A DNA stretch of 59,485 nt from Desulfonatronospira sp964577315. GTDB taxonomy: Bacteria; Desulfobacterota; Desulfovibrionia; Desulfovibrionales; Desulfonatronovibrionaceae. The DNA lies in NCBI GenBank assembly GCA_964577315.1, contig CAZNYT010000006.1, positions 1 through 59,485 on the forward strand. The letters run 5' to 3'. Shown here in pieces: positions 17,611-26,538 of the stretch. Position 1 is the stretch's first letter. Every line of letters begins with the position of its first letter. The notes beneath the pieces are model-generated. The model made no database searches and was not told where the DNA came from. It saw only the letters and a list, made by a program, of their open reading frames with translations. Position numbers and translations under genes: made by a program.

Positions 17611-17910
17611 TCATATCCCTGCCACCGCCTGATACAGGGACTGGATCACGAACATTTGAACAAACTTTATACCCACTAATACCACTATGGGAGATAAATC
17701 TATGCCTCCCACATTCACAAAAGGGAACCAATTCCTGACCCGGTACAGCACAGGTTCGGTCAAGTTGCGCAGAACCCTGACAATGGGATTGTACGGATCG
17801 GGATTAACCCAGGTCAACACGGCAGAGATAATAATAACCCAAAAATACAGGTGCAGCAAAGTATCGAAAACGCTTATCACAGCCATTAAAAAATTCCCTA
17901 GCACATTCAT
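17611..17910 (-). CDS. YggT family integral membrane protein
   Basis: 99 residues from the ATG at 17910, with an AAGGGGGG site; a TTG one codon before is less likely. There are two hydrophobic segments (about 8-35 and 68-90) around a polar loop with the family motif WVNPDPYNPIVRVLRNLTEPVLYRVR. YggT proteins have been linked to osmotic and potassium stress and to division. It is the first gene of the run leading to ilvC. Confidence 0.88.
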   Translation of the reverse strand: MNVLGNFLMAVISVFDTLLHLYFWVIIISAVLTWVNPDPYNPIVRVLRNLTEPVLYRVRNWFPFVNVGGIDLSPIVVLVGIKFVQMFVIQSLYQAVAGI

Positions 17911-18069
17911 CAATCCCCCCTTAAAATCACATCCGGATTAACCCGGAATATGGATATACCTCTTGTTGGACCTATTCCCTAAACTAACTTCTGAACCCAT
18001 GAATGTACAGAACCATAACTGTATCGTCTTGCTATTATTTATTATGCATAACTGATTCAGGTTATACTC

Positions 18070-18729
18070 TTACAGCTTCCTGGCGAGAAATTCCCTTAGG
18101 GTCCAAAAATCCGGGATAAACATATCCCCTTTCAGATACTCGTTTTTATAGCCCCAAAAAGATACTCCCGCCCCTAAGGCTGTCTCCTGATCCACCACTG
18201 AATCCCCGATAAAAACCGTCTCTTCCGGATGCAAGCCGCATAGTTCCATTATTTTATGCAAGCTTTCCGGATGCGGCTTGGGACGGCTCACATGACCAGC
18301 GGTGATCACCGGCCAAAAATAATCCTGTAGTCCGAATCTCTGCAGCAAGAGATTCATGGTGGTGCTGCGATTAGTATTAATGGCCATCCGGACCCTCTTT
18401 TGAAGCAAAAGCTCCAACAAATGAGAAACCCCGTCCTCCATGCGCATATAGGGCAACATTTCGCTGTATTTTATATGTTCCCGAACTTCCGGTAGTCGGG
18501 AGTGGTATTGCTGGGGCAGGATATACTCCAGGGAATCCCGCACCGAATGCATGTGCACGTATTCCTCTTCCTCCCTGCTCATGGGATCCAGCCCGAAATA
18601 GTCCTTAATCCGGTTATAAAACCTGATATTTACGTCCCTGGAGTCAAAAAGAACCCCGTCACAATCGAAAATAACAGTCTTTAGCCTTGACAGGTCCAAA
18701 GAATTCAAAAGCGGATTACAAACAAACAA
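18070..18729 (-). CDS. HAD-superfamily phosphatase, phosphoglycolate phosphatase-like
   Basis: 219 residues from the TTG at 18729, which has AGGAG 5 bases upstream; the GTG at 18735 touches that site directly. HAD motif I is FDCDGVLFDS with both catalytic Asp, motif II is the Thr/Ser in AINTNRS, and motifs III/IV are SRPKPHPES and FIGDSVVDQETA. A helical cap lies between residues 20 and 95. The likely reaction is hydrolysis of a small phosphomonoester such as phosphoglycolate or pyrophosphate, but the substrate cannot be set from sequence. Confidence 0.85.
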   Translation of the reverse strand: MFVCNPLLNSLDLSRLKTVIFDCDGVLFDSRDVNIRFYNRIKDYFGLDPMSREEEEYVHMHSVRDSLEYILPQQYHSRLPEVREHIKYSEMLPYMRMEDGVSHLLELLLQKRVRMAINTNRSTTMNLLLQRFGLQDYFWPVITAGHVSRPKPHPESLHKIMELCGLHPEETVFIGDSVVDQETALGAGVSFWGYKNEYLKGDMFIPDFWTLREFLARKL

Positions 18730-18786
18730 GAGCACTCCTGTGATCTTTTTTTACTTTTTTTGATCTCAACTATTAGCAACTAAACT

Positions 18787-19095
18787 CGAGAGTCAAAAAT
18801 TCTTTGACAACCTCTTGTTTTTATTGAGAGTTCTCAATATTCTCTATGCCTTTAACACCTCTAGCTTAACGTACTGATTTTCTAATCTTACTTTTTACCT
18901 TTACTTTTAATACTATAACGAAACTTATTGTCCAGAGGTCCGAGGGTTCTGCAAACAGGCCTACGTCGCTTACACAGTTTACGCCCAGTTTGCAGAACCC
19001 TCGGACCCAGGGAAAGAGTAGCTGCCATAATAGTAAAACTGTTTATAGAGCCATGGTTACAGAGCCAAGTTTCGTTGTAGTATTAACCCTCAAGA
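18787..19095. repeat. Second intergenic element, copy A, split by MITE copy 2
   Basis: From GAGAGTCAAAAATTC (18789) to about 18911, the sequence matches copy B at 27464 over about 120 bases, including CTCTAGCTTAACGTACTGAT. The right end ACTTTTAACTCTCAAG seen in copy B is here broken: ACTTTTAA is followed by MITE copy 2, and TTAACCCTCAAG resumes at 19084-19095. Flanks AACTAAA and AATTAAA are a possible decayed target duplication. Confidence 0.7.
18912..19082 (+). repeat. Palindromic MITE-like element, copy 2
   Basis: 171 bases in reverse orientation to copies 3-5. The ends ACTATAACGAAACTTA and AAGTTTCGTTGTAGT are inverted repeats, extended outward by TTAATA and TATTAA. The inner arms are GGTCCGAGGGTTCTGCAAAC (18938) and GTTTGCAGAACCCTCGGACC (18988-19007), a near perfect 20-bp stem. 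The extra segment AACCATGGTTAC-type near 19050 is shared with copy 4. Confidence 0.88.
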
Positions 19096-19190
19096 ATTAA
19101 AAAAGGTGCAAATGACCGCTATATACTGGCATTAACACCAAATGACAATTTGTCCGTAAATATATAGTGCACGGTTTCATTTTTCCGGAA

Positions 19191-20837
19191 TCAAACTTCT
19201 GAGAAAAATTCCTTGGCCATCTCCCGCAACTTGTATTTTTGAACCTTCCCACTTGCAGTCATGGGATATTCCTTAACAAAGGCAATATACTTGGGAATTT
19301 TATACCTGGCGATATTCCCCCTGCAGTGATACCTAATATCTTCCGGAGCGTAATCGTAACCATCCTTGAGAATGATAAAGGCCCCAACTTCCTCCCCGTA
19401 CTTGTTGCTGGGCACCCCCACTACCTGCACGTCCCTGATACCTTCCAAGGAGTACAAAAACTCCTCGATTTCCCTGGGATAAATATTCTCCCCGCCCCGG
19501 ATGATCATATCCTTGAGCCGGCCTGTAATGCTTAAATAACCTTCCTGGTCCATGACCCCCAAGTCCCCAGAATGCAGCCAACCGTCCGGTTCTATGGTCT
19601 TGCTGGTTTCCTCGGGCATCCGGTAATAGCCCCGCATTACATTGTATCCCCGGCAACAGATCTCGCCCTGCTCTCCGGTATCAACTTCCTGGTTGGTATC
19701 TGGATCCACTAGTTTTACCTCGATTTTAGGGAGGGGCCTGCCCACGGTTTCTGTTTTCTTGCGCAAATTGTCCTGGGTACGGGTCTGGGTAATAACGGGT
19801 GAGGCCTCGGTGAGGCCATAACAAATGGTAACTTCCCCCATATTCATCTTGTCTATTACTTGGCGCATAACCCTCACGGGACATGGGGATCCGGCCATGA
19901 TGCCCGTGCGAAGGGAGCTGTAATCGAATTTGGCAAACATTCGGTGTTCCAGTATGGCGATAAACATGGTGGGCACACCGTACAGTGCAGTGCACCTCTC
20001 GGATTCCACAGCGGTCATGGCCAGCAAGGGATCGAATCTTTCCAGGATCACCATGGTGCTGGCATGACTTACAGCTGCCAACACCCCCAAAACACAGCCA
20101 AAGCAATGAAAAAGAGGCACCGGCAGACACATTCGGTCCTGGGGCGAGAGTTTTTGGTTTTCACCGATCCAATAGCCGTTGTTTGCAATATTGTAATGGG
20201 TAAGCATCACCCCCTTGGGGAAACCGGTGGTACCTGAAGTATACTGCATGTTGACCACATCGTGGGCACTTAGCTCAGCCTGCCTGGCCTCGTATTGATT
20301 CTGGCTAGTCAAGCCACCCAAGGCCAAGAGCTCGGGGAGGGAGTACATGCCGCGATGTTTCTCCTGACCCAGAAAAAACACCCTTTTTAAATAAGGAAAA
20401 TCGTGGCTGTTTAAATATCCCCGGGGCTGGGTGCGCAATTCCGGGACCAGATCGTACATGGTCTGGATGTAATCCGTGTCCTGGAACCCATCGATAATAA
20501 ATATATTCTCGGCCTCGGATTGTTGGAGCACATAAGCCAGTTCATGCTTTCTATAATAGGTGTTTACTGTAAGCAGGATTGCACCGATCTTGGCGGTGGC
20601 AAACTGAATAGCCACCCAATGGGGAACGTTGGAGGCCCAAATGGCAACCTTTTCCCCTTTCTGCACTCCCAAAGACATAAGCCCTTTGGCCATTTGATCC
20701 ACTACATGAGAAAATTCCTGATACGTTAGTCTAAAATCCCGATCCACATAAACAACCGCTTCATTATCAGGATAGTTTTGAACGGCTTCGTCCAAAAGGT
20801 CTCCCAAGGTGATCTCCCGCAAATAATTCTCCCACAT
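19191..20837 (-). CDS. AMP-forming acyl-CoA synthetase (fatty-acid CoA ligase type)
   Basis: 548 residues from the ATG at 20837 with a GGAG site. The adenylate-forming motifs are present: YTSGTTGFPKGVMLTH (P-loop-like, about 195-210), YGLTEASPV, the GWLHSGDLGV Asp, the hinge GRLKDMIIRGGENIYP, and the catalytic Lys in PMTASGKVQKYKL. It would activate a carboxylic acid with ATP and attach CoA in the cytoplasm. Chain length is uncertain. It follows the XRE-cupin regulator by about 30 bases, and that regulator is likely to control it. Confidence 0.92.
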   Translation of the reverse strand: MWENYLREITLGDLLDEAVQNYPDNEAVVYVDRDFRLTYQEFSHVVDQMAKGLMSLGVQKGEKVAIWASNVPHWVAIQFATAKIGAILLTVNTYYRKHELAYVLQQSEAENIFIIDGFQDTDYIQTMYDLVPELRTQPRGYLNSHDFPYLKRVFFLGQEKHRGMYSLPELLALGGLTSQNQYEARQAELSAHDVVNMQYTSGTTGFPKGVMLTHYNIANNGYWIGENQKLSPQDRMCLPVPLFHCFGCVLGVLAAVSHASTMVILERFDPLLAMTAVESERCTALYGVPTMFIAILEHRMFAKFDYSSLRTGIMAGSPCPVRVMRQVIDKMNMGEVTICYGLTEASPVITQTRTQDNLRKKTETVGRPLPKIEVKLVDPDTNQEVDTGEQGEICCRGYNVMRGYYRMPEETSKTIEPDGWLHSGDLGVMDQEGYLSITGRLKDMIIRGGENIYPREIEEFLYSLEGIRDVQVVGVPSNKYGEEVGAFIILKDGYDYAPEDIRYHCRGNIARYKIPKYIAFVKEYPMTASGKVQKYKLREMAKEFFSEV

Positions 20838-20869
20838 CAACCTTGCTCCACTAATTCTTTGCCTTGGAT

Positions 20870-21439
20870 TTACTCCGGAAAGTAGAGTACAGCATAAATT
20901 TCAGCCGGATCCTCGCCTATAGAAGATACGTGATGGGGAACAATGGAGTTGTAATATACACTGTCCCCTGCCTTTAAAATATACTTTTCCTGCCCATAAA
21001 GCAGCTCAACCTCCCCGGAAACCACTACTATAAATTCCTCCCCCTCATGCGAGGAAAGCTTTTTTTCCTGGTCCGGCTCCGGAAACACCTGGACAAAAAA
21101 AGGCTCCATGCTCCGATCGCTTTTGCCTTTGCCCAAGGAATAAAAGCGCAAGGATACAGGTTTATCCTTACCCTTGAGCATGGTGAGCTCTTCTTGCCTA
21201 TCCTGCTTTCTAACAATCACAGGATCCTGGGTAACAGTATCGTCCAGAAAGGTTCCCAGCCTGGTTCCCAACCCCCGTGAAATTTTAAGCAGAGGCCCCA
21301 AAGAGGGATACACTTCTTCTTCTTCCACGGACTGGATAAACTCCTGGTCCAAACCGCTGCGCTTGGCCAAATCTGAAAGTGTTATATCCTCTAGCTCCCT
21401 GAACTTTTTGATTTTGTGGCCGATGCTTCCCTTGCCCAT
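20870..21439 (-). CDS. XRE-family transcriptional regulator with C-terminal cupin sensor
   Basis: 189 residues. Residues 8-65 form a helix-turn-helix of the XRE type (KIKKFRELEDITLSDLAKRSGLDQEFIQSVE). Residues 115-185 form a cupin barrel with SSHEGEEFIVVVSGEVELLYG, AGDSVYYNS and PHHVSS. These proteins usually sense a small molecule and control adjacent metabolic genes. The start has an excellent AGGAGG site. It is directly upstream of the acyl-CoA synthetase, suggesting local control of acid activation. The ligand is unknown. Confidence 0.88.
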   Translation of the reverse strand: MGKGSIGHKIKKFRELEDITLSDLAKRSGLDQEFIQSVEEEEVYPSLGPLLKISRGLGTRLGTFLDDTVTQDPVIVRKQDRQEELTMLKGKDKPVSLRFYSLGKGKSDRSMEPFFVQVFPEPDQEKKLSSHEGEEFIVVVSGEVELLYGQEKYILKAGDSVYYNSIVPHHVSSIGEDPAEIYAVLYFPE

Positions 21440-21526
21440 GCTTCCTCCTTACATTGCCAGGAAAAAAATGATTTCCCTTACTGCCTATAACAGTTTTGAA
21501 ACACTCTCCTCTAAAACTGGAAATAT

Positions 21527-22315
21527 CTATTTCGTGCCTTGGGATTCTTGACCTACCCGCAATATGGGTATTTCGTCGGAAAGATTATGTTTCAGCTTCA
21601 GCCTAGCAGGATCCAGCCTAGCGGAATATAACTTGCGATTGGGCAAAGACAGGGAAAAAAAGGAGCTAAACTCTTCAGGCTCCCAAGTAACTCCCAATTC
21701 TTCCAATTCGCTGCACACCTCGTCTTCGTGGACCAACAAACATCCCTCGCGGGGCAGGTAAAGACCAAAGGCCCATAGTAACTTGGACATGTGTGCAAAT
21801 TCCAGCCTGGAGATTATAGCTTCCCGGTCCGGGGCCCAAAACCTTTCCTCTTCCTCGTCAATCCCCAAATCCTTATCAAACTGGGACCAATGCTGTTGCA
21901 GCTCCTCATCTATACCCTGAAGCTCAATTATCCTTTCTTCCAAAGAGAAGTCCAAAAGCAAAAGCTGCTGGGCTTGTAAATAGTCCTGAGTGTCCTCTTT
22001 TTCCAAATCCTGCTGATCATAATGGGATAGCTCACTTCGTATGGCCAGGGCGGTATGGGAGTAAAAGTCCTCCATCTGCTGGGCCCCGAAATAAGCTATT
22101 TCTGAGGGCCTGGAAAATTGTTCCCCAAACTGCTGGGAATATTCCAAAAACGACTTGGCTTGTTTGGGATCTAGGACCAAAGCTTCAGGTGTGTAGCAAA
22201 ACTCGGATCCAGCTTCCAAACCGGGATTCAAGAACCAGGCCAGCTTCCTGACATCAGAAGGGACAAACTCCGGATGCATGAATGGGAAATGTATTATATT
22301 CCAGGGATTTTGCAT
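21527..22315 (-). CDS. Conserved hypothetical protein, acidic
   Basis: 262 residues, no family recognised. It is rich in Glu, Gln and Leu, with long predicted helices (about 45-60, 95-150) and no signal peptide, membrane segment or cysteine cluster (only a few Cys). It opens NPWNIIHFPFMHPEFVPSDV. The ATG has an AAGGAG site 5 bases upstream, so it is expressed. It lies between the cysteine-rich gene and the XRE regulator on the same strand. Confidence 0.7.
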   Translation of the reverse strand: MQNPWNIIHFPFMHPEFVPSDVRKLAWFLNPGLEAGSEFCYTPEALVLDPKQAKSFLEYSQQFGEQFSRPSEIAYFGAQQMEDFYSHTALAIRSELSHYDQQDLEKEDTQDYLQAQQLLLLDFSLEERIIELQGIDEELQQHWSQFDKDLGIDEEEERFWAPDREAIISRLEFAHMSKLLWAFGLYLPREGCLLVHEDEVCSELEELGVTWEPEEFSSFFSLSLPNRKLYSARLDPARLKLKHNLSDEIPILRVGQESQGTK

Positions 22316-22426
22316 TTATACTCCTTGCTGAAACGCTGTTGCGCTATTCGGTGCCAAAAATCAAGGCCTTCAGGTAAACGTGGTAAACAGTTTTGCCTTC
22401 AGAAGCCTTTTATAGGCAAAACCTTT

Positions 22427-22807
22427 TCAAGTCTCAATATCTTTTTCCCCCTGCGGCTTAAATACCCTGCAAACACCTGGACAATCAGGTGTCATCAAGA
22501 TACAGGCATTGCCGCAAAGGTAAATGCAGCGATCATCCTCGATATCCCCGGGGATATATGACCTGCATAGATCCTCCCACGAACCATGCCTCCGAAATCT
22601 TTTTTCCCAAATGCTTTCAAATTGGTGAAAGCTTAGATCAAATTTTTCTGCCTGATGCATGAGGCTGTCATAATCATTCTCTAGTATAGCAAGAACCCTA
22701 CATTGCCATTTGTCTTGATACCCGGGATTCAAATGCTCTTCATACAAACAATGCCCAAAACTATAATAAGCACAATTATACCCTGGCAAAAACTTTATCT
22801 TGCCCAT
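22427..22807 (-). CDS. Cysteine-rich hypothetical protein
   Basis: 126 residues from the ATG at 22807; a longer frame runs into the preceding gene and is unlikely. It has about ten Cys, in NCAYYSFGHCLYEEH, KWQCRV, DLCRSY and the C-terminal group DDRCIYLCGNACILMTPDCPGVCR. The spacing suggests metal or Fe-S binding, but no known cluster motif fits exactly. Two Trp-rich helices lie between. It follows the rhodanese-fusion gene by 28 bases. Confidence 0.6.
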   Translation of the reverse strand: MGKIKFLPGYNCAYYSFGHCLYEEHLNPGYQDKWQCRVLAILENDYDSLMHQAEKFDLSFHQFESIWEKRFRRHGSWEDLCRSYIPGDIEDDRCIYLCGNACILMTPDCPGVCRVFKPQGEKDIET

Positions 22808-22835
22808 ACAAATCCCGTTCAAAACACCAAGTTGG

Positions 22836-24443
22836 TCAGCATCCGCAAGAGAAAGAAGGGACCTTGGCCTTTTGGGAAGCAGGTGCTTCGTCCAAGCCCC
22901 AAGGCCAAAGATCAATTCCACCGTCCACCACGTATAATTGCTTGGCCCCTTGGCTCTTGAGCAATCTGGCAGCATCGTAGGCCCGGCCCGAACACCTGGA
23001 ATAGATTACCAGGGGCACGAATCTAGGTATCTCGTTGATCCTGTTTTTGAGTTCCGTAAAGGGAATATTTTCTGCCCCTGGTATTCTGGACCTGCTATAT
23101 TCCTCCCAACTGCGGACATCCATGAGAAAGAACTCAGCACCCTGCCTAATGGACTCCTGAAACTCCTCTGGGCTTATCCCTAGAATCCTGGAATCCAATT
23201 TGTTTTTTAACATGGAGGCGCAACGCTTAACAGGGTGAATCCCCCAGGAATGGGAGCTGAATTCCTGCTCCAAAATGTCATCTATCTGGGCTTGTTTTGA
23301 AAGGAGCATTCCTGCCAACTCCAACCACTGGGCAGCATGCCTGCCCATACTTTGCATGCCCAATATGGTCCGGGTATTTTTATCCACTACCAGCTTCAAT
23401 ATAAATCCCTGAGCTGACCAAGGCGTCTCCTGATCGCTCAGAACAACCCACTCCGGGTTCCACCCCATCTGACTGCTCTCCTGGACATCGGTGCCGACTT
23501 TGCCTAAATACATATCTTTGAGTTTCCAGGTCCACATTCTCTTAACCGGAACTCTCCTGCTTGCCTCGCCCAGCTCCAGACGTACCGAAAACATGACATT
23601 CAAGAGGTTCCAATCGAAACTGGTCCCCAGGGCCCAGGAACCTGGATCCGCATACGGTGCCACCAAAACCAAGTTATCCTGAGCCAGCACCGGTTTCTTC
23701 TCCAATATCCCAGTAAGCTCCTGACATCCCATAGAAACTAGCTTTTCCTGGTCCAAGACCGGAGTAGCGGAACAAAACACCCATTTTCCCTCAGTAGAAT
23801 GGGCACTGGCTTGTCTCTTTAGTTCCTGTTCGTTTTTGGCTGGAACAACTTCTACCCCGCAAGACTCAAGGTATTTATCCAGAAAGAGTTGCAATTGACT
23901 ACAAAACCCGGTGTGGTTTCTAATCCAGGTGAATTCTTTCCCTCCGGAGAGAAGGGCCTGTACAAGGGACCAATCGTCTCCTGCCACTACAGGAAATCTA
24001 ATTTGTCCCCAGTTCCGGATAAAATGCTCAGCACTTGAGCTTTCTGGCCATAACATTGCTTCGGCTGGAGCGTATTCCGGAGCAGAGTAAGCAGGTTCCG
24101 GAAAAACAAAGGCCCGGTCAAAAGTATAGGTCGTATGCCCGGCATTGGTTAAAAACGACACCTCCCTGGCCCGGGAATCCAAACGGATCTTCTTGGCCTT
24201 GGTAGGGGCCAATTTTAAACTGGATAACTTCCTTTCGAACTCTATCTTGACCTTGGCCCTGAGCTTGGACCACTCTCCGGGACTGGACCCGGTTTGCAAA
24301 AGCAACTCCAACATTTCCAAAGGATATTTTGGATCATCGTACTCCACCAACCATAACAAATCCGTTCCCGGCTTCAATTCCTGCACTGTTTGAGCTGCCT
24401 TGAAAGCCGGATATCCCCAGCCAATAATGAGAACCCTTTCCAT
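22836..24443 (-). CDS. Degenerate pyridine nucleotide-disulfide reductase fused to a rhodanese-like domain
   Basis: 535 residues. Residues 1-425 follow the layout of NADH oxidase/CoA-disulfide reductases, but the dinucleotide motif is VLIIGWGYPAFKAA and no redox Cys is in the usual place near residue 42. The dimerisation-type region is FILKLVVDKNTRTILGMQSMG. Residues 435-520 are a rhodanese domain (FFLMDVRSWEEYSRSRIPGAENIP). Its active loop near 484 reads IYSRCSGRAY; aligned with the usual YCxxGxR, the catalytic position is Ser and a Cys lies two residues later. The chain ends SFSCGC. A scaffold or persulfide carrier is possible. The start has a GGAG site. Confidence 0.75.
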   Translation of the reverse strand: MERVLIIGWGYPAFKAAQTVQELKPGTDLLWLVEYDDPKYPLEMLELLLQTGSSPGEWSKLRAKVKIEFERKLSSLKLAPTKAKKIRLDSRAREVSFLTNAGHTTYTFDRAFVFPEPAYSAPEYAPAEAMLWPESSSAEHFIRNWGQIRFPVVAGDDWSLVQALLSGGKEFTWIRNHTGFCSQLQLFLDKYLESCGVEVVPAKNEQELKRQASAHSTEGKWVFCSATPVLDQEKLVSMGCQELTGILEKKPVLAQDNLVLVAPYADPGSWALGTSFDWNLLNVMFSVRLELGEASRRVPVKRMWTWKLKDMYLGKVGTDVQESSQMGWNPEWVVLSDQETPWSAQGFILKLVVDKNTRTILGMQSMGRHAAQWLELAGMLLSKQAQIDDILEQEFSSHSWGIHPVKRCASMLKNKLDSRILGISPEEFQESIRQGAEFFLMDVRSWEEYSRSRIPGAENIPFTELKNRINEIPRFVPLVIYSRCSGRAYDAARLLKSQGAKQLYVVDGGIDLWPWGLDEAPASQKAKVPSFSCGC

Positions 24444-24583
24444 ATTGTAACTCCCAAAATCTTTTCACCCTACAGATAATATTTCAGCTAAACTAACACT
24501 AAAAACCCCCAGCGCTTCCCAGGGCTTTCTATCTCCGCTCCCAACAAAGTGCAACCCTGATGAAATCAAATCGCAGAAGAATC

Positions 24584-24612
24584 TTGACCGCCTCTCCTCG
24601 GAGGTGTATATC
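24584..24612 (+). promoter_or_regulatory. Sigma-70-type promoter for tatA
   Basis: TTGACC (24584-24589) and TATATC (24607-24612) are separated by 17 bases. Transcription would start near 24619, about 27 bases before the tatA start. The spacer holds a short CCTC/GAGG symmetry. Confidence 0.6.
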
Positions 24613-24645
24613 TTTTATTAAACCTAACTCCCGGAGGAAATGCAC

Positions 24646-24855
24646 ATGTTTGGTATCGGAATGACGGAATTGCTCATTGTCATGGTGATAATCCTAGTAA
24701 TCTTCGGCGCCCACAAACTCCCGGAAATCGGTTCGGGCATGGGCAATGCCATCAAGAACTTCAAAAAGGCCACCGTAGAACCGGAAGAAATCGATGCCAC
24801 TCCCAGTTCGGAGCGAGGAAAAGAAAAGAAAGCAGACAAAGAAGAAGCCAATTAA
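24646..24855 (+). CDS. tatA: Twin-arginine translocase subunit TatA/TatE
   Basis: 69 residues. The short N-terminal membrane helix MFGIGMTELLIVMVIILVIFG is followed by the hinge and amphipathic helix AHKLPEIGSGMGNAIKNFKKA and a charged tail, exactly the TatA plan. TatA forms the pore for folded proteins with RR signal peptides. I chose the ATG at 24646 because GGAGG lies 8 bases upstream; the ATG at 24640 is only 2 bases from it. No tatB or tatC is adjacent. Confidence 0.95.
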   Translation: MFGIGMTELLIVMVIILVIFGAHKLPEIGSGMGNAIKNFKKATVEPEEIDATPSSERGKEKKADKEEAN

Positions 24856-24986
24856 TCTACGGCATAACCCCTGGCACATACAGGACATAATCCATCGGTG
24901 CACTTTGCTGTAAACCATGATGAGCTTGTTGTGTTTCAGATAAGCTCAATAATGCTTTGCATATAGATGGACGGTGAGGTCAGGGG

Positions 24987-25577
24987 TTATTTGTCTCGGG
25001 AAAGCAGTACCCTCAGGCCCAGTACAATATAATGTCCGCCTGAAAACAGAGCCAAACCACCTACCACATAAACCAAGCCTTCCCCAAAGGTGAACAGAAC
25101 CGGTACATCCAAGACCTGAGCAGCCATGACCACTAAAATCAGCAGCATCTGAGCCAGGGTGTTCAGCTTGCTATCCCAAGTGGCCACGATCTTGCTGTGA
25201 ACGTCCCCACGGGCCATGCGCAATATTAAAAATCCGCAAACGATGAGCAGTTCCCTGCCTATTACCAGGGCAAAGAGCCAGAGCGGAATCCAATCCAGGT
25301 AAGCTAGACAGAAAAACGCGGTTAAAACCAAAAGCTTGTCTGCCAAAGGATCTATCAAGGCACCAAATCTGGATCTCTGCCTAAGAGTCCTGGCCAGGTA
25401 TCCGTCCAAGCCGTCCGTGATCCCGGCAATCACAAAAAGACAAAAAGCCAGGGTGTAAGCCTGCTCGATAAAAGCGCCCACAAAAGCAGGCACCAGAACA
25501 ATCCTGACCATGGTCAGGATATTGGGTACAGTCCATCTGGAATTATGATGGAGAGAGGCATTGGGATTGTTTTGCAA
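24987..25577 (-). CDS. pgsA: CDP-alcohol phosphatidyltransferase, PgsA-like
   Basis: 196 residues from a TTG start (AGGA about 10 bases upstream), nearly overlapping the gene before it. The catalytic signature DGLDGYLARTLRQRS..GALIDPLADK gives the D-x2-DG-x2-AR-x8-G-x3-D-x3-D motif near residues 54-77. Five or six membrane helices are visible. Members transfer a phosphatidyl group from CDP-diacylglycerol to glycerol 3-phosphate or another alcohol. The acceptor cannot be proved here. An ATAACCCCTG/CAGGGGTTAT inverted repeat spans the gap toward tatA and reaches the stop. Confidence 0.85.
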   Translation of the reverse strand: MQNNPNASLHHNSRWTVPNILTMVRIVLVPAFVGAFIEQAYTLAFCLFVIAGITDGLDGYLARTLRQRSRFGALIDPLADKLLVLTAFFCLAYLDWIPLWLFALVIGRELLIVCGFLILRMARGDVHSKIVATWDSKLNTLAQMLLILVVMAAQVLDVPVLFTFGEGLVYVVGGLALFSGGHYIVLGLRVLLSRDK

Positions 25578-25584
25578 AATTTAT

Positions 25585-26511
25585 CTAGTCCTGTTGATGG
25601 TTTTCATTAATCCGGAAAGCGATTCCTCTAGGAGATAAATAACCTTGCAATCTTTCCATAAGTGAATCTGGATTGAGTGTGGTAAGTTGCCATGTTGCCT
25701 TAAGAGATGGGACATCGGTATAAACATGCTCAATATTTCCGGATTCCACCTCTTCCTCCCAAGACATGAGCATGTTGTCAAAGTACATCACTGCATCCGT
25801 GGTCCCCCAGCCACTAGTAGTCAGCTCCAAGTCCATGGTAAGCTCGGCCAGAATACTGGGCCGGGTGAAAAAATAGGCCCACAGATCCATCCACACCTGG
25901 TTCATGCTCATGCCCGAGGCAGTGTGCATGATTCCCTTTTGTTCATGCTCGATTTTGCCGCTCCACTCTCCTGGAGAAATCCTTTGCAGCTCTACAGAAG
26001 TATCAGCTGTGCTATCCACCCGGGTGCCGGTAACCTTTTGCAAATGCTGTAAAAGATGAAAATCCCCAGGGTCTGCGCCTCGGGTATGCAAATCGTATCT
26101 CCAGGGCTCGATGCTGGTATAATACACACCCTTTCTCTGCAATATCTCCCTTAAGGCCCCAGTATCCAGGTTCACCCCCATATCCAGAACTAGCCGATCC
26201 TCAATTTCCTCCCTGGAATATATGCGGTACCCCAAAACCAAATCATCCACCCGCCATTCCAAGTGTTCTCCTAGAGCTTTCTGTCTGTCCTTTTTTAACT
26301 CCCCAGGCACAATGCGAAGGGCTTCCTGGAGCACTGCCCGTTCAAAGGCCTTTCTTTCAGCCTTTTGATGCATCTCTCGAAAAGAATCATCCTCCTCCAG
26401 AAGCACTTCCACTTGCACCTGTTGCCAGGCCAAGGCCTGAGACAGAGTTAAAACCCAAAACAAAGCCAAAAAAAACAACGTCTTGAAAATGGTAGAGTAT
26501 GTACTTAACAT
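25585..26511 (-). CDS. Exported protein of unknown function
   Basis: 308 residues. An N-terminal signal peptide is clear (residues 7-28, hydrophobic, ending SQALAWQ). The mature part has an early helix rich in Arg and Glu (KAERKAFERAVLQEAL) and mixed strands after it. No family recognised with confidence; the N-terminal helix resembles that of exported proteins in which a helix is followed by an LPG/VPGEL turn. It lies between another exported protein and pgsA in one transcript. Confidence 0.7.
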   Translation of the reverse strand: MLSTYSTIFKTLFFLALFWVLTLSQALAWQQVQVEVLLEEDDSFREMHQKAERKAFERAVLQEALRIVPGELKKDRQKALGEHLEWRVDDLVLGYRIYSREEIEDRLVLDMGVNLDTGALREILQRKGVYYTSIEPWRYDLHTRGADPGDFHLLQHLQKVTGTRVDSTADTSVELQRISPGEWSGKIEHEQKGIMHTASGMSMNQVWMDLWAYFFTRPSILAELTMDLELTTSGWGTTDAVMYFDNMLMSWEEEVESGNIEHVYTDVPSLKATWQLTTLNPDSLMERLQGYLSPRGIAFRINENHQQD

Positions 26512-26538
26512 ATTAAAAATATTCGCTTGGTCTAGCTC

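Noticed and set aside
24864..24989. ATAACCCCTG/CAGGGGTTAT as a strong bidirectional terminator between tatA and pgsA
   Set aside because: The arms are about 100 bases apart, too far for a normal terminator hairpin.
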